Source: an uncultured bacterium (lineage in GTDB: Bacteria; Cyanobacteriota; Vampirovibrionia; Gastranaerophilales; Gastranaerophilaceae). Taken from it: DNA of 25,805 nucleotides. This document shows, piece after piece, positions 14,325 through 22,887 of this stretch. The position numbers and the translations under genes were made by a program. The notes under the pieces were generated by a model, which saw only the letters and a list, made by a program, of their open reading frames with translations, did no database searches and was not told the DNA's origin. The stretch spans positions 1 through 25,805 of the forward strand of contig URFH01000033.1 in assembly GCA_900547155.1 (NCBI GenBank), given 5' to 3'. The first letter of the stretch is position 1, and every line of letters begins with the position of its first letter.

Positions 14325-16697
14325 CTAAGCGCTCATTTTCCCTGTTTTCATCAAATTAAAGTACTTGTCAATTGAGCCGCCGTCTTTATCCCAGCTAAAG
14401 TCGTTCGCCATTGCGTTTTTCTGGATTTCACGGAACTTGTCTTTATCATTATAGAAAGTATCAAGAGCCCTGTTGAACGCATCTGTGTAAGCGTCTGTGT
14501 TGCTGTAGAATCCGCAATTTGCGTTTCCGTAAACAGCAATTCCCTTGTCTTTGTTATCGTTGTCATAATGCACAGGCGGTCTAAAGCCGTCAATTCCGTC
14601 TTTTACGGTGTCAACAAGCCCGCCGGTTGAGGTTGTGACAGGTACGCAGCCTTTTGCCATTGCTTCTATCTGCGTCAGACCGCAGGGTTCAAATACCGAC
14701 GGCATTGCGAACATATCAGCCGCGCTAACGAGCAGATGTGTATGCAAAAATCCTTTAAATATAATGATTCTCTTGCCCAAATCAGGGAATCTGTCAGTAA
14801 TCTGGCGTTTCATCTCTTTCAGCCTGTTATATGTATCAGGGCTGGAGATATTTCCGCCCATAATAACAATCGGAAGCTTGTCTTTTGGAATATTTTCTTT
14901 TTCTGCTTTCAATCCGAGGTTGTAAAGAGTGCCCCAGAAGATTGTATCCATGCCTTTTTGAGGGTCAATTCGCCCTACATGGCCGATTACCGGAACATCT
15001 TTAAAATCTTTTATTCCGGAAATGTCTATATTGAGAGCGTCTTCGTCAATAAAATATCTTCTGGTCGGGCTTAGCGATTTTCGCTGAGAAGATTGTTCTC
15101 TTTCCACGATTTTTTGGAAAATCGACATAATTTCATTTTTGTTGTGATTTCTTATCTCAAAAGCCCTGTCATCAGCAGCTTCGTATGGATGCAGCTCAAC
15201 ATTGCTCAAATCAATTTTATAACCGTCAATATTTACATCGTTACGAATTTGTTTGAGTATGTTATTCATATTTTTTTCATCAGGAACGATGGTAGATTTT
15301 GTATATCCGTTCATAATCGGCGTCATTGTATGATACCGGCTGCGTTCAGCGAAGATAGGGGTCAGACCTTTTGATTTTACATCGGATTTTAAAAGCTCCT
15401 GACCGTAATTTTCGGACACAGGAACAATTCTGTCCGCAAGTGAAACACCGCACATCATAGAGTTGAAATCATTATGAATCATCATGGAATTTTCCAACCC
15501 GTAATCCTTGTATTGCCACGGCATATCAAAAGTTTTCGCATGCGAGAGGATATCCGCAGAAAATCCCTGCAGCAGGGTCGCAAAAACTGACATTCTGTGG
15601 AGATTGTCATTTCCTTTTGAAGGGCCCTGGTGTTCTGCGTTATGGACTATGAAAATAGTCGGCAATTCATCAAAATACTTGCCGGTTTCATGGTCAATCT
15701 GCCCGTAATCAGCTTCTGTTGCGGCCATGTATTTTGTAAGCGGTGCAACCGTTCCGGCCGACCAATCATTTAATATTGCAACGTTTGGCGGCTTAATTCC
15801 ATCCAATTTTCCCTGTTTTGCAGCTTTCATTGTTTCATAAACTGCCTTTGAGAAATAAGACATTCTTGTAATTGGGTCTGTTCCGTTGTTTGTATATGGA
15901 TCAAGCTTGAAATTGCCTGCTGTAATACCAAAAATATTACAATTTTTAATAGGCAGCCCTTTATCGTTTTTAGCCTTATTATTTGAGGTATCAAGGAAAA
16001 TAATATCAGTATTTTTATGGCGGCCTTTTAAAACTCTGACCTGATTATCCCTCAAACCGGTATTTGAATCATGCGACCCGTCATATATCGGAACATTTAC
16101 ATATCCCACATACTCAAGCGGGATTTTTACTTCAGAGTTTTTGCCGTAATAGTAATCAAAACCGTCCTTGCCGTGCTCAAGCCTGTGAACAACTTTGCCC
16201 TGCCCGTTATAAAGCGGGGTGATTACCGTAGTTTTATGCCCTTTGGGGCCGTATTTATTGTTGAAACTCATTGGAAGATCCGCCGCAACCTGTCCCATAC
16301 CCCCATCGGACATAAATTCAGCGGTTTCGGCAGTGACCATCCAGGCATTAATTAAGTCGATTTTTGGCCATTTGTATTGATTCGTTTCTGCACTGACGCC
16401 TTTCATCCTTGCAGCCGCTTCTGTTTTCAGGCGAAATGCTGCATAATTAGAAAGTCTCGGTCTAAAAGCCTCAAATTCGTAGAATTTTCCGTACGGATGG
16501 ACCATTCCCTGCTGCATAGCAGTGTTCATGCCGAAAGAAATTACCGCTTTATTATTTGCGGCAAGCAAATCCAAAAATCTGGCTGCTGCAGTAGAATTTT
16601 CGGCATAAAAAACCTGAGGATTTTGCGTTTGCTTATTTTTTCCTGTACTTTGAGCTCTCCCAAGAGTGAATGAAGTGACCGGCTTGACCGAAACCAT
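14325..16697 (-). CDS. glgA: Large GlgA-like (GT5) glycosyltransferase, probable glycogen/starch synthase
   Basis: 790 residues against about 480 for typical GlgA. It has an extra N-terminal stretch of about 110 residues and extra sequence between the two Rossmann halves (about 465-568). Family landmarks are DGGMGQVAADLP (131-142), VHN (351-353), GRIDPQKGMD (575-584), FEPCGLTQIEAM (669-680, with the catalytic-type E670) and STGGLVDTV. GlgA adds glucose from ADP-glucose to glycogen. The usual lysine of the KxGGL loop is replaced by S130, and the HDWH site reads NDWS (310-313), so donor or acceptor use may differ. AAGGA precedes ATG. Divergent from a TPR gene; no glgB or glgC here. Confidence 0.82.
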   Translation of the reverse strand: MVSVKPVTSFTLGRAQSTGKNKQTQNPQVFYAENSTAAARFLDLLAANNKAVISFGMNTAMQQGMVHPYGKFYEFEAFRPRLSNYAAFRLKTEAAARMKGVSAETNQYKWPKIDLINAWMVTAETAEFMSDGGMGQVAADLPMSFNNKYGPKGHKTTVITPLYNGQGKVVHRLEHGKDGFDYYYGKNSEVKIPLEYVGYVNVPIYDGSHDSNTGLRDNQVRVLKGRHKNTDIIFLDTSNNKAKNDKGLPIKNCNIFGITAGNFKLDPYTNNGTDPITRMSYFSKAVYETMKAAKQGKLDGIKPPNVAILNDWSAGTVAPLTKYMAATEADYGQIDHETGKYFDELPTIFIVHNAEHQGPSKGNDNLHRMSVFATLLQGFSADILSHAKTFDMPWQYKDYGLENSMMIHNDFNSMMCGVSLADRIVPVSENYGQELLKSDVKSKGLTPIFAERSRYHTMTPIMNGYTKSTIVPDEKNMNNILKQIRNDVNIDGYKIDLSNVELHPYEAADDRAFEIRNHNKNEIMSIFQKIVEREQSSQRKSLSPTRRYFIDEDALNIDISGIKDFKDVPVIGHVGRIDPQKGMDTIFWGTLYNLGLKAEKENIPKDKLPIVIMGGNISSPDTYNRLKEMKRQITDRFPDLGKRIIIFKGFLHTHLLVSAADMFAMPSVFEPCGLTQIEAMAKGCVPVTTSTGGLVDTVKDGIDGFRPPVHYDNDNKDKGIAVYGNANCGFYSNTDAYTDAFNRALDTFYNDKDKFREIQKNAMANDFSWDKDGGSIDKYFNLMKTGKMSA

Positions 16698-16817
16698 TTT
16701 ATTTATCCTTATTTAACTATGCTTTACTCAGTCCTCATGCAATAACTATCCTGAATAATAAATTTGTTAGCTTTAACTCATATTTATGGTCAAAAGTTAC
16801 AAAAATTAACAAGAAAG

Positions 16818-16836
16818 TAGTGTCCAAAAAACACTA
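16818..16836. other. Inverted repeat between glgA-like and TPR genes
   Basis: TAGTGT and ACACTA flank a 7-nt loop in the 221-nt divergent intergenic region. It is a possible operator or small hairpin. Apart from the TPR promoter, nothing else was recognised in this AT-rich region, and no convincing promoter for the glgA-like gene was found. Confidence 0.3.
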
Positions 16837-16880
16837 TTGATGCAGAAATTTATAGCTTTATACTAACATAACAAATACTA

Positions 16881-16910
16881 TTTACAAACAAATTTAAAAA
16901 ACTTTATACA
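16881..16910 (+). promoter_or_regulatory. Candidate promoter of the TPR gene
   Basis: TTTACA (16881-16886), 18 bp, then TATACA (16905-16910). The expected start is near 16918, just before the ATG at 16920, giving about 92 nt of leader before the favoured start codon at 17010. Confidence 0.5.
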
Positions 16911-17009
16911 TATTTCCTAATGCGTTTGGAGGAGATTTTTTTACATGCCCTAAAGACTTTAATCATGTCTTCCGATAAAAATAAAAAGACGAACACACGA
17001 AGGATAGTC

Positions 17010-18665
17010 ATGTTAGACCAGACATCACAGGGGGCGGATTCCCTTTATCAAAAAAAAGACATAGATTTGCTTGAATTAGCAAGAAAGTCCCATGAAAAAT
17101 ACCTTTTAAGAAACAACAACAATGACCTCAATGCTGCAGTGGGTTATTATATTCAGGCTATCAAGGAAAATCCGGATATCCCTGAAACATACTATCGTCT
17201 TGCGACCCTGCTTTATGAAAACGGGCAAATTTCACTGGATTCGGCTATTGAACAGTGCAAAGTTGCAGTAAATATTGCACCAAAAAACCCGAATACACAC
17301 ATTTACACAGGATATTTCCTCAAACTGGCAAAAAACTTTGAGGAAGCAGAAAACGAATTTAAAAACGCAATAAAAATCAATCCGCTAATGGCTGCACGCC
17401 CGAGATTGATACTTGCAGCGCTGTTGTATGAAAAGATTAACTCCCAAAAACCCTCTTTCTCCGAATTTATTAAGATGGTTTATTATGCGTGCTCGGGCTG
17501 TCTCGCAATATTGTGGGACTTTCCCTCTCTGAAAATGTTTTATAAGAGTATTAGTGACGATGCTATGGTGTCAGCGTTCAAAACATACGGCGGACTGCTG
17601 GAAAAATTCAACAAAAAATCCCGCGCAATTGAAACCTACGACATAGCAGCAGAAATGACAGGCAGAGAGGGAGTCTTCTACGGAAAAATCGGTGATATCT
17701 GCATAAAAGAACATATTCCCGAAGTTGCTGTCAATGCCTACAGAAAAGTGCTGGAGTCAAATCCCTATGACAGGGATACGCTGGTAAAACTCGCAACTGT
17801 GCTTCAGGCTTATTTTGAAACAGAATACGACGAGGCAATCGACTGTTACACAAAACTTCTTGAACTCGAGCCAAGAAATGACAAAATTTACTATGAACTG
17901 GGCCATCTTTACCTGCAAAAAGATGAAACGCTCTGCGCAGTAAACGCCTTTAACATGGCGCTGGAGATAGATTACGAAAATCCGTTCTATCATAACAGCA
18001 TGGCGTTTGCGCTGGTTCAGCTCGGGCAGCATGATGAAGCAATTGAGCACTATCAGACCGCGATTAACGCAAATCCTGACCCGATTTGGACTTCAATCGT
18101 CTGTCAGGCGCTCGGTTCGGTTTATCTTGAGATAAAAGAAAACCCGGAAGCGGCTATTGCACTGTATCAGACGGCTGCCGTCTTAAATCCTGCCTCGGAA
18201 GACTGCCAGATTGCAATCGGCGACCTGTATTTTTCGCAGGAAGATATGGATTCTGCAATAAAAGCCTACTGCGACGCAATAAAAATCAACCCAGAAAACG
18301 CAAAAGCCTATGGAAAATGCGGAATGGCGCTATGGGAAAAGGATTTTGTTGAGGAAGCAATTGTTGCATACAACAAGGCGATTGGAATTGACCCGGAATA
18401 TTCGGTTGCATACAACAATCTCGGCGTAATTTACCTCGACGGGATAGGAAATGTCCGGGAATCAATCGAATTATTCAAAAAAGCCCTCAAAATCAATCCT
18501 GATTACACACTTGCAAACTTTAACATTGCACGCGCATATCAGGTGCAAAAAGACCCCATGGAGGCAGCCAAATATTACCAGAAGGCAATGGATTTAAACA
18601 AAACGACCGGCGAGCTCGACGAAGAGGACATTCAAGAGCGCCTGTTCAAGCTTTTTGAGGTTTAA
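17010..18665 (+). CDS. Long tetratricopeptide-repeat protein
   Basis: 551 residues from ATG 17010, almost entirely TPR units of about 34 residues; I count about 13, with typical cores such as EAIDCYTKLLELEPRND and AVAYNNLGVIYLDG-like helices. There is no signal peptide or enzymatic domain. TPR arrays are protein-binding scaffolds; the partner is not evident. One less regular stretch follows the third repeat. The start was chosen because AAGGA at 17000-17004 lies 5 nt before 17010. An in-frame ATG at 16920 would add 30 residues, has no ribosome binding site, and could only work on a leaderless mRNA from the promoter just upstream. It is followed by a clear terminator and is divergent from the glgA-like gene. 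Confidence 0.87.
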   Translation: MLDQTSQGADSLYQKKDIDLLELARKSHEKYLLRNNNNDLNAAVGYYIQAIKENPDIPETYYRLATLLYENGQISLDSAIEQCKVAVNIAPKNPNTHIYTGYFLKLAKNFEEAENEFKNAIKINPLMAARPRLILAALLYEKINSQKPSFSEFIKMVYYACSGCLAILWDFPSLKMFYKSISDDAMVSAFKTYGGLLEKFNKKSRAIETYDIAAEMTGREGVFYGKIGDICIKEHIPEVAVNAYRKVLESNPYDRDTLVKLATVLQAYFETEYDEAIDCYTKLLELEPRNDKIYYELGHLYLQKDETLCAVNAFNMALEIDYENPFYHNSMAFALVQLGQHDEAIEHYQTAINANPDPIWTSIVCQALGSVYLEIKENPEAAIALYQTAAVLNPASEDCQIAIGDLYFSQEDMDSAIKAYCDAIKINPENAKAYGKCGMALWEKDFVEEAIVAYNKAIGIDPEYSVAYNNLGVIYLDGIGNVRESIELFKKALKINPDYTLANFNIARAYQVQKDPMEAAKYYQKAMDLNKTTGELDEEDIQERLFKLFEV

Positions 18666-18692
18666 ATCAAAACAATATGTAGTCTAAGGAGT

Positions 18693-18726
18693 AATAACCC
18701 GCCCGTTTTTGGACGGGTTATTTTTT
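18693..18726 (+). terminator. Rho-independent terminator of the TPR gene
   Basis: AATAACCCG pairs with CGGGTTATT, extended by two more pairs after one mismatch, and is followed by a T6 run. It lies 27 nt after the TPR stop codon. Confidence 0.88.
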
Positions 18727-18788
18727 GTTAAGAAATGTAAAAAATATTATGACAAATTTAAGTGTAAAAATTACAACAATTATAAATT

Positions 18789-18817
18789 TTGACCTGAAAA
18801 AATGAAAATTTTATAAA
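18789..18817 (+). promoter_or_regulatory. Upstream promoter of the small RNA locus
   Basis: TTGACC (18789-18794), exactly 17 bp, TATAAA (18812-18817). Expected start about 18824. No protein gene of meaningful length follows on this strand before the terminator at 19054. Confidence 0.45.
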
Positions 18818-18921
18818 AATTTAAAGAAAAAACATCAAAAATTTAAAAATTTAGAGGTTATTATTTTATAAAAATAAGATTTTTTATCAAAACGGCAAAA
18901 AACTTAAAAACATCCGAAATG

Positions 18922-18950
18922 TTGACCTGCACTGCGTCATGCGCTATTCT
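18922..18950 (+). promoter_or_regulatory. Downstream promoter of the small RNA locus
   Basis: TTGACC (18922-18927), exactly 17 bp, TATTCT (18945-18950). Expected start about 18957. The same -35 hexamer and spacing as the promoter 133 bp upstream. Confidence 0.5.
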
Positions 18951-18956
18951 TTATAA

Positions 18957-19076
18957 CATAAAAGAATTATTTTAGAGGAAAAAATTATCTATCACATACC
19001 TAAACTCAGTACCATGAGTTTTTACACAAGCCGAATACTTCAGATTAGTACCTGAGCCGAAACGGCTCTTTTTTTT
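18957..19076 (+). ncRNA. Candidate small RNA of about 120 nt
   Basis: Bounded by a consensus-like promoter and a strong intrinsic terminator, with no good reading frame between. It contains a perfect 7-bp hairpin AAACTCA/TGAGTTT (19002-19021). CTCAGTAC (19005-19012) can instead pair with GTACCTGAG (19048-19056) with one bulge, which would break both that hairpin and the terminator arm, as in attenuators. The only ATG frame gives 13 residues (19014-19055) with no ribosome binding site. No known RNA family was recognised. It could be a small RNA or the leader of a lost gene. Confidence 0.5.
19054..19076 (+). terminator. Intrinsic terminator of the small RNA
   Basis: GAGCCG, loop AAA, CGGCTC, then eight T residues. 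It is a textbook terminator with no protein gene upstream of it after the previous terminator at 18693. Confidence 0.9.
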
Positions 19077-19084
19077 ACAAAAAC

Positions 19085-19112
19085 AGCGCCGATTCTTTTC
19101 AGAAAAAGCGCT
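19085..19112 (-). terminator. Possible terminator of the minus-strand operon
   Basis: On the minus strand, AGCGC and GCGCT form a short stem around a long loop, which can itself fold as CTTTT/AAAAG, followed by a short T run. It lies 15 nt after the 58-residue gene and back to back with the plus-strand terminator. Confidence 0.4.
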
Positions 19113-19126
19113 ATTTTGATAAAATT

Positions 19127-19303
19127 TTATTTTTTTGCTGCAGCTTTTGTTTGTTTTTGCTTGATATCTAACGCAGCGTTATGAGCCAGGAGGTAAACCG
19201 AGCAGGTTTTATAGTTTTTTATATACCATGCACATTTTTCCTGGGCGCATACTATTTCCATATCATTTCCGGCACTCATTAACGGACATATTGGTATTGA
19301 CAT
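19127..19303 (-). CDS. Small four-cysteine protein, probably metal-binding
   Basis: A 58-residue gene. The four cysteines C6, C19, C24 and C34 are spaced C-x12-C-x4-C-x9-C, with the core ICPLMSAGNDMEIVCAQEKC, suggesting a zinc or iron-sulfur site. A basic K/Q/A tail follows. The ribosome binding site AGGAAG (19307-19312) overlaps the TAG stop codon of the flavin iron-sulfur gene just upstream, so translation is coupled and the start is well fixed. The pattern resembles small cysteine-rich proteins I recall from anaerobes, but I cannot name a family. It may be an accessory redox or metal-handling partner of its neighbour. Confidence 0.78.
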   Translation of the reverse strand: MSIPICPLMSAGNDMEIVCAQEKCAWYIKNYKTCSVYLLAHNAALDIKQKQTKAAAKK

Positions 19304-19310
19304 ATTCTTC

Positions 19311-20159
19311 CTACACTTTCAACTTATCTGCCTGTTTCAACAGGTTGCAGTTTTCTTCTCTGCTTTTTTCGTAATCCTTATAAATTCTTGTACGGTTGAT
19401 AACTTCATCAAAATCAATCTGATGTGCATCAAAATCCGGCCCGTCAACGCAGGCAAACTTAACTTTACCGCCAACAGTCAAACGGCAAGCGCCGCACATT
19501 CCTGTTCCGTCGACCATAATCGGATTCATGCTGGCTTCGGTTTTTATACCTTTATCTCTTGTCAAATCAGCAACAGCGCGCATCATCGGCATAGGCCCGA
19601 CCGCAATTGCATAATCAATTTTTTCTTTTTTCATCAAGTCATCAAGCACGCCGGTAACAAAACCCTTTGTCCCGAGAGAACCATCGTCAGTGGTGATAAA
19701 AAGTTCACTGCAAGCGTCTTTCATTTTGTCCTGCCAGAAGATTAAATCTTTATTTCTTGCGCCCATAATCATATAGACCTTGTTTCCGGCGTCTTTGAAA
19801 GCTTTTGCAATCAAATAGCACGGAGCAGCGCCATATCCGCCAGCAAGGCATACAACAGTGCCGTATTTTTCAATATGAGTAGGCTGGCCGAGCGGCCCGA
19901 CGACATCAGCAATCTCATCGCCCTCGTTTAATTGCGCTAATTTTTTTGTAGAATAGCCGACAGCCATGAAAACTATGGTCAATTCGCCCTTTTCGCGGTT
20001 GTAATCAGCGATGGTGAGGGGGATTCTTTCTCCGTTTTCATCTACCCTTAAAATAATAAACTGGCCTGCCTGCGCATTTTTGGTTACAAAAGGCGCTTCG
20101 ATAGTCAGTTCGTACTGGTTTGAGCACAATTCTTTTTTTGCTAATATTCTATATCCCAC
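19311..20159 (-). CDS. NfnA/PyrK-like FAD and 2Fe-2S electron-transfer subunit
   Basis: 282 residues of the ferredoxin-NADP reductase-like superfamily. It has an FAD motif ERIPLTIAD (44-52), a NAD(P)-binding region CLAGGYGAAPCYLIA (104-118) and a C-terminal iron-sulfur motif with C222, C225 and C237 (DGTGMCGACRLTVGG and FACVDGPDFD). That layout matches the alpha subunit of NADH-dependent ferredoxin:NADP reductase and sulfide dehydrogenase SudB; PyrK is the close alternative. NfnA normally pairs with a GltD-like NfnB, usually encoded next to it; none is seen within the window. The start is GTG with AAAGGA upstream. Its own promoter lies at 20201-20229, so it is separate from the atp operon. 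Confidence 0.85.
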   Translation of the reverse strand: MGYRILAKKELCSNQYELTIEAPFVTKNAQAGQFIILRVDENGERIPLTIADYNREKGELTIVFMAVGYSTKKLAQLNEGDEIADVVGPLGQPTHIEKYGTVVCLAGGYGAAPCYLIAKAFKDAGNKVYMIMGARNKDLIFWQDKMKDACSELFITTDDGSLGTKGFVTGVLDDLMKKEKIDYAIAVGPMPMMRAVADLTRDKGIKTEASMNPIMVDGTGMCGACRLTVGGKVKFACVDGPDFDAHQIDFDEVINRTRIYKDYEKSREENCNLLKQADKLKV

Positions 20160-20200
20160 TTTTATTGATTTCCTTTAGTATTTTTAGATTTTCATACAAT

Positions 20201-20229
20201 AGAATAACATTTATGGCCTTTTCTGCCAA
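20201..20229 (-). promoter_or_regulatory. Promoter of the NfnA-like gene
   Basis: On the minus strand, TTGGCA (20224-20229), exactly 17 bp, TATTCT (20201-20206). It begins 3 bp after the atpG stop codon. No terminator separates the atp operon from it, so some read-through is possible. Confidence 0.55.
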
Positions 20230-20231
20230 CC

Positions 20232-21164
20232 CTATTTTTTCAATGCGTCAGCACCCGACACAACCTCGAGAATTTCGCCCGTAATAGCAGTCTGGCGGAC
20301 TTTGTTGTAGTCGATTGTCAGAGTGCGAATCATTTCATCAGCATTATTCGTTGCTGAGGACATCGCCATCATTCTGGCAGCGAGTTCGCTCGCAACTGCC
20401 TCAAGCAGCGCCTGATAAATAATATTTGAAATATACATCGGCACCAATTTTTGCAAAATATGGTTCATATCGGGCTCAAAAAGCATCAACGGGTCAATAG
20501 TATGAACCCCAGCTTCAGCCTCCATCTCTGTTTTCTCAACAGGAAGAACCTGCCAGTCAGAAACCTTGTATGACATCATATTTTTGAAACGCGTTGTGAT
20601 AACTTCAATATTATCAATAACTCCGCCCACAAGCGCCGACGCCATATCTTCCGCAATAACTATTGCATTGGAAGAATTAGGTTCGCCCGAAATTGAAGTG
20701 TATTTTTTCAAAATTTCAAACCCGGCTGACGCTTCCTTTCTGCGCAGGGAGGAATAACCCTTTTGCCCGACGACAAAAACCTTTACCCCGAGCCCCTGTT
20801 CTTTCAAAGCCGCAATCTTGTTGAGCGCATACCTGATAACATTCGCATTATAAGCTCCGGCAAGCCCTTTGTTAGAAGTAATAACGAGCAGTCCGACAGT
20901 TTTTATGTAGCGGGTTTTCAAAAGCTCTGGATAATTATCAATTGCGCGCTCAATTTTCAAGCCGGCGCCCGAAAAATCACCGTCAGAAGACGCCAGCGCC
21001 CTTGAAAAAGCCTGCGCAATTGCTTTTGCAAAAGGACGGGCTGCTTTTACGCGGTTTTCTGATTTTTTAACCTTTGCAGCCGCAACCATTTTCATCGCAC
21101 GTGTAATTTTCTGCGTGTTTTTAATACTGGTTATTCTGTCTTTTATATCTAATAAATTTGGCAT
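20232..21164 (-). CDS. atpG: ATP synthase gamma subunit
   Basis: Rotor shaft of F1. The 310-residue protein begins with DIKDRITSIKNTQKITRAMKM-like sequence and ends with MSSATNNADEMIRTLTIDYNKVRQ followed by TGEILEVVSGA, the two coiled-coil helices that enter the alpha-beta ring. In length it is between the bacterial (about 290) and cyanobacterial (about 315) forms. Residues 195-225, near a possible regulatory insertion, contain no cysteine pair, so chloroplast-type thiol control is not expected. AAGGA precedes ATG. It is the last gene of the operon; atpD and atpC do not follow, as in cyanobacteria. Confidence 0.96.
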   Translation of the reverse strand: MPNLLDIKDRITSIKNTQKITRAMKMVAAAKVKKSENRVKAARPFAKAIAQAFSRALASSDGDFSGAGLKIERAIDNYPELLKTRYIKTVGLLVITSNKGLAGAYNANVIRYALNKIAALKEQGLGVKVFVVGQKGYSSLRRKEASAGFEILKKYTSISGEPNSSNAIVIAEDMASALVGGVIDNIEVITTRFKNMMSYKVSDWQVLPVEKTEMEAEAGVHTIDPLMLFEPDMNHILQKLVPMYISNIIYQALLEAVASELAARMMAMSSATNNADEMIRTLTIDYNKVRQTAITGEILEVVSGADALKK

Positions 21165-21183
21165 TTTTAGTCCTTTTTATTTT

Positions 21184-21213
21184 GTCACCCCGTTTTTTTT
21201 TCAGGGCTTTGCC
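21184..21213 (+). repeat. Degenerate palindromic repeat copy
   Basis: In the 114-nt atpA-atpG gap, the head GTCA, CCCCG, a T run and TTCAGGG resemble a decayed plus-orientation repeat element. The tail is not conserved. Nothing else was recognised in this gap. Confidence 0.4.
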
Positions 21214-21278
21214 GGTAATCAACGCAATCCTCCGGTTTCATCGCCGCAAAAAATAATTTTTGCAGGTTTGCGCCTTAA

Positions 21279-22799
21279 TTATGCACTGAATACCGACGAT
21301 TTGAACGTATCAAGGCTTTCTCTAAGTTGTTTTTTGTCTTCATCGCTCAGAGCAGCGCCGGAATTGAGTTTTGATTCAAGCTCAGAAAGGTTGGATTTGA
21401 AGTATTCAAACCATTCTTTTTTGAATTGAGCGATTTTGTTGTTGTCAATATCGTCAATTACGCCTTCGTTTGCGGCAAAGAGTATGCTAACCTGCTCTGC
21501 AACGCTCAAAGGTGAATATTGAGGCTGTTTCAAAACTTCGGTAAGTTTCTGGCCTCTCAAGAGCTGATCTCTTGTCGCTTTGTCCAAATCGCTTGCGAAT
21601 TGTGCAAAAGCTTCCAGTTCTCTGAACTGCGCAAGGTCAAGTCTTAATTTTCCGGCAACCTGTTTAATAGCTTTTGTCTGAGCAGCGCCGCCAACACGGG
21701 AAACCGAGATACCGGCGTTGATTGCAGGCCTGATACCCGAGTTGAAAAGGCCTGTTTCAAGGAATATCTGACCGTCTGTAATTGAAATAACGTTTGTCGG
21801 AATGTACGCAGAAACATCGCCTGCCTGAGTTTCAATAATTGGCAAAGCAGTGATTGAACCGCCGCCGAGTTTGTCATTCAATTTTACAGCACGCTCAAGA
21901 AGTCTTGAGTGCAGGTAGAAAACGTCACCGGGGTAAGCTTCACGTCCCGGCGGACGTCTGAGAAGCAAACTCATTGCACGGTAAGCCTGAGCCTGCTTTG
22001 TAAGGTCATCAAATACAATCAGAACGGCTTTTCCCTGCTCCATAAACTCTTCTGCCATCGCCATACCTGCAAAAGGTGCGATATATTGCAGCGGAGCCGG
22101 TTCGTCAGCGGTCGCTGAAACGATAATTGAATAATCCATTGCGCCGTAATCTTCCAGCTTTTTGGCCAGCTGCGCAACTGTAGAAGTTTTTTGCCCGATT
22201 GCAACGTAAATACAAATTACATCCTGCCCTTTCTGGTTGATGATTGTATCGATTGCAATAGCGGTTTTACCGGTCTGTCTGTCGCCGATAATCAACTCTC
22301 TTTGTCCGCGTCCGATAGGCGTGAGCGCGTCAATCGCAGTCAAACCGGTCTGGAGCGGCTCATGAACGGATTTTCTGGTAACAATCCCCGGAGCTACGCG
22401 CTCAACAGGTCTTGTTTTTTCATAATGTATGTCGCCTTTGCCGTCAACAGGGCGTCCGGTCGGGCTTACAATACGTCCGATTAATCCGTCGCCAACAGGA
22501 ACAGAGGCGATTCTGCCGGTAGCTTTTACGGTCATTCCTTCTTTGATTTGCGTGTATTCGCCGAGGATTACGACGCCGACGTTGTCTTCTTCAAGGTTCA
22601 GCGCGATACCAAGAGTTCCTTTTCCGTCGTCAAATTCAACGAGCTCGTTTGACATTGCATTTCTCAAGCCGTAAACGCGGGCAATCCCATCGCCGACCTC
22701 GAGAACCGAGCCGATGTTAGAAACTTCCATTTCCGAAGAATAGTTTTCGATTTTTGCTTTGATTATGGAAGTAATTTCATCCGGTCTTATTGTAGCCAT
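21279..22799 (-). CDS. atpA: ATP synthase alpha subunit
   Basis: Non-catalytic nucleotide-binding subunit of the F1 ring. The 506-residue protein has the P-loop GDRQTGKT (172-179), the beta-barrel N-terminal part with [12 protein letters not shown] (34-44), and the alpha signature [17 protein letters not shown]. Length is normal. AAGGA lies upstream of ATG. It follows atpH after an 88-nt gap and precedes atpG after 114 nt; these wide gaps contrast with the overlapping b', b and delta genes and may allow separate tuning of F1 subunits. Confidence 0.98.
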   Translation of the reverse strand: MATIRPDEITSIIKAKIENYSSEMEVSNIGSVLEVGDGIARVYGLRNAMSNELVEFDDGKGTLGIALNLEEDNVGVVILGEYTQIKEGMTVKATGRIASVPVGDGLIGRIVSPTGRPVDGKGDIHYEKTRPVERVAPGIVTRKSVHEPLQTGLTAIDALTPIGRGQRELIIGDRQTGKTAIAIDTIINQKGQDVICIYVAIGQKTSTVAQLAKKLEDYGAMDYSIIVSATADEPAPLQYIAPFAGMAMAEEFMEQGKAVLIVFDDLTKQAQAYRAMSLLLRRPPGREAYPGDVFYLHSRLLERAVKLNDKLGGGSITALPIIETQAGDVSAYIPTNVISITDGQIFLETGLFNSGIRPAINAGISVSRVGGAAQTKAIKQVAGKLRLDLAQFRELEAFAQFASDLDKATRDQLLRGQKLTEVLKQPQYSPLSVAEQVSILFAANEGVIDDIDNNKIAQFKKEWFEYFKSNLSELESKLNSGAALSDEDKKQLRESLDTFKSSVFSA

Positions 22800-22887
22800 T
22801 TTACTTATCCTTTTAATTGTATCTTCAATTCAATTTTTGTTATTTTTCCTTTGTCAGGAGGTGCAGGGTTGTGCCCTTTTGCATATT

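Noticed and set aside
19014..19055. A 13-residue leader peptide
   Set aside because: No ribosome binding site and no run of regulatory codons; the frame probably arises by chance within the small RNA.
18957..19076. 6S RNA, SRP RNA or tmRNA
   Set aside because: Too short or lacking the diagnostic sequences (the SRP tetraloop helix, tRNA-like ends, or the long bulged hairpin of 6S).
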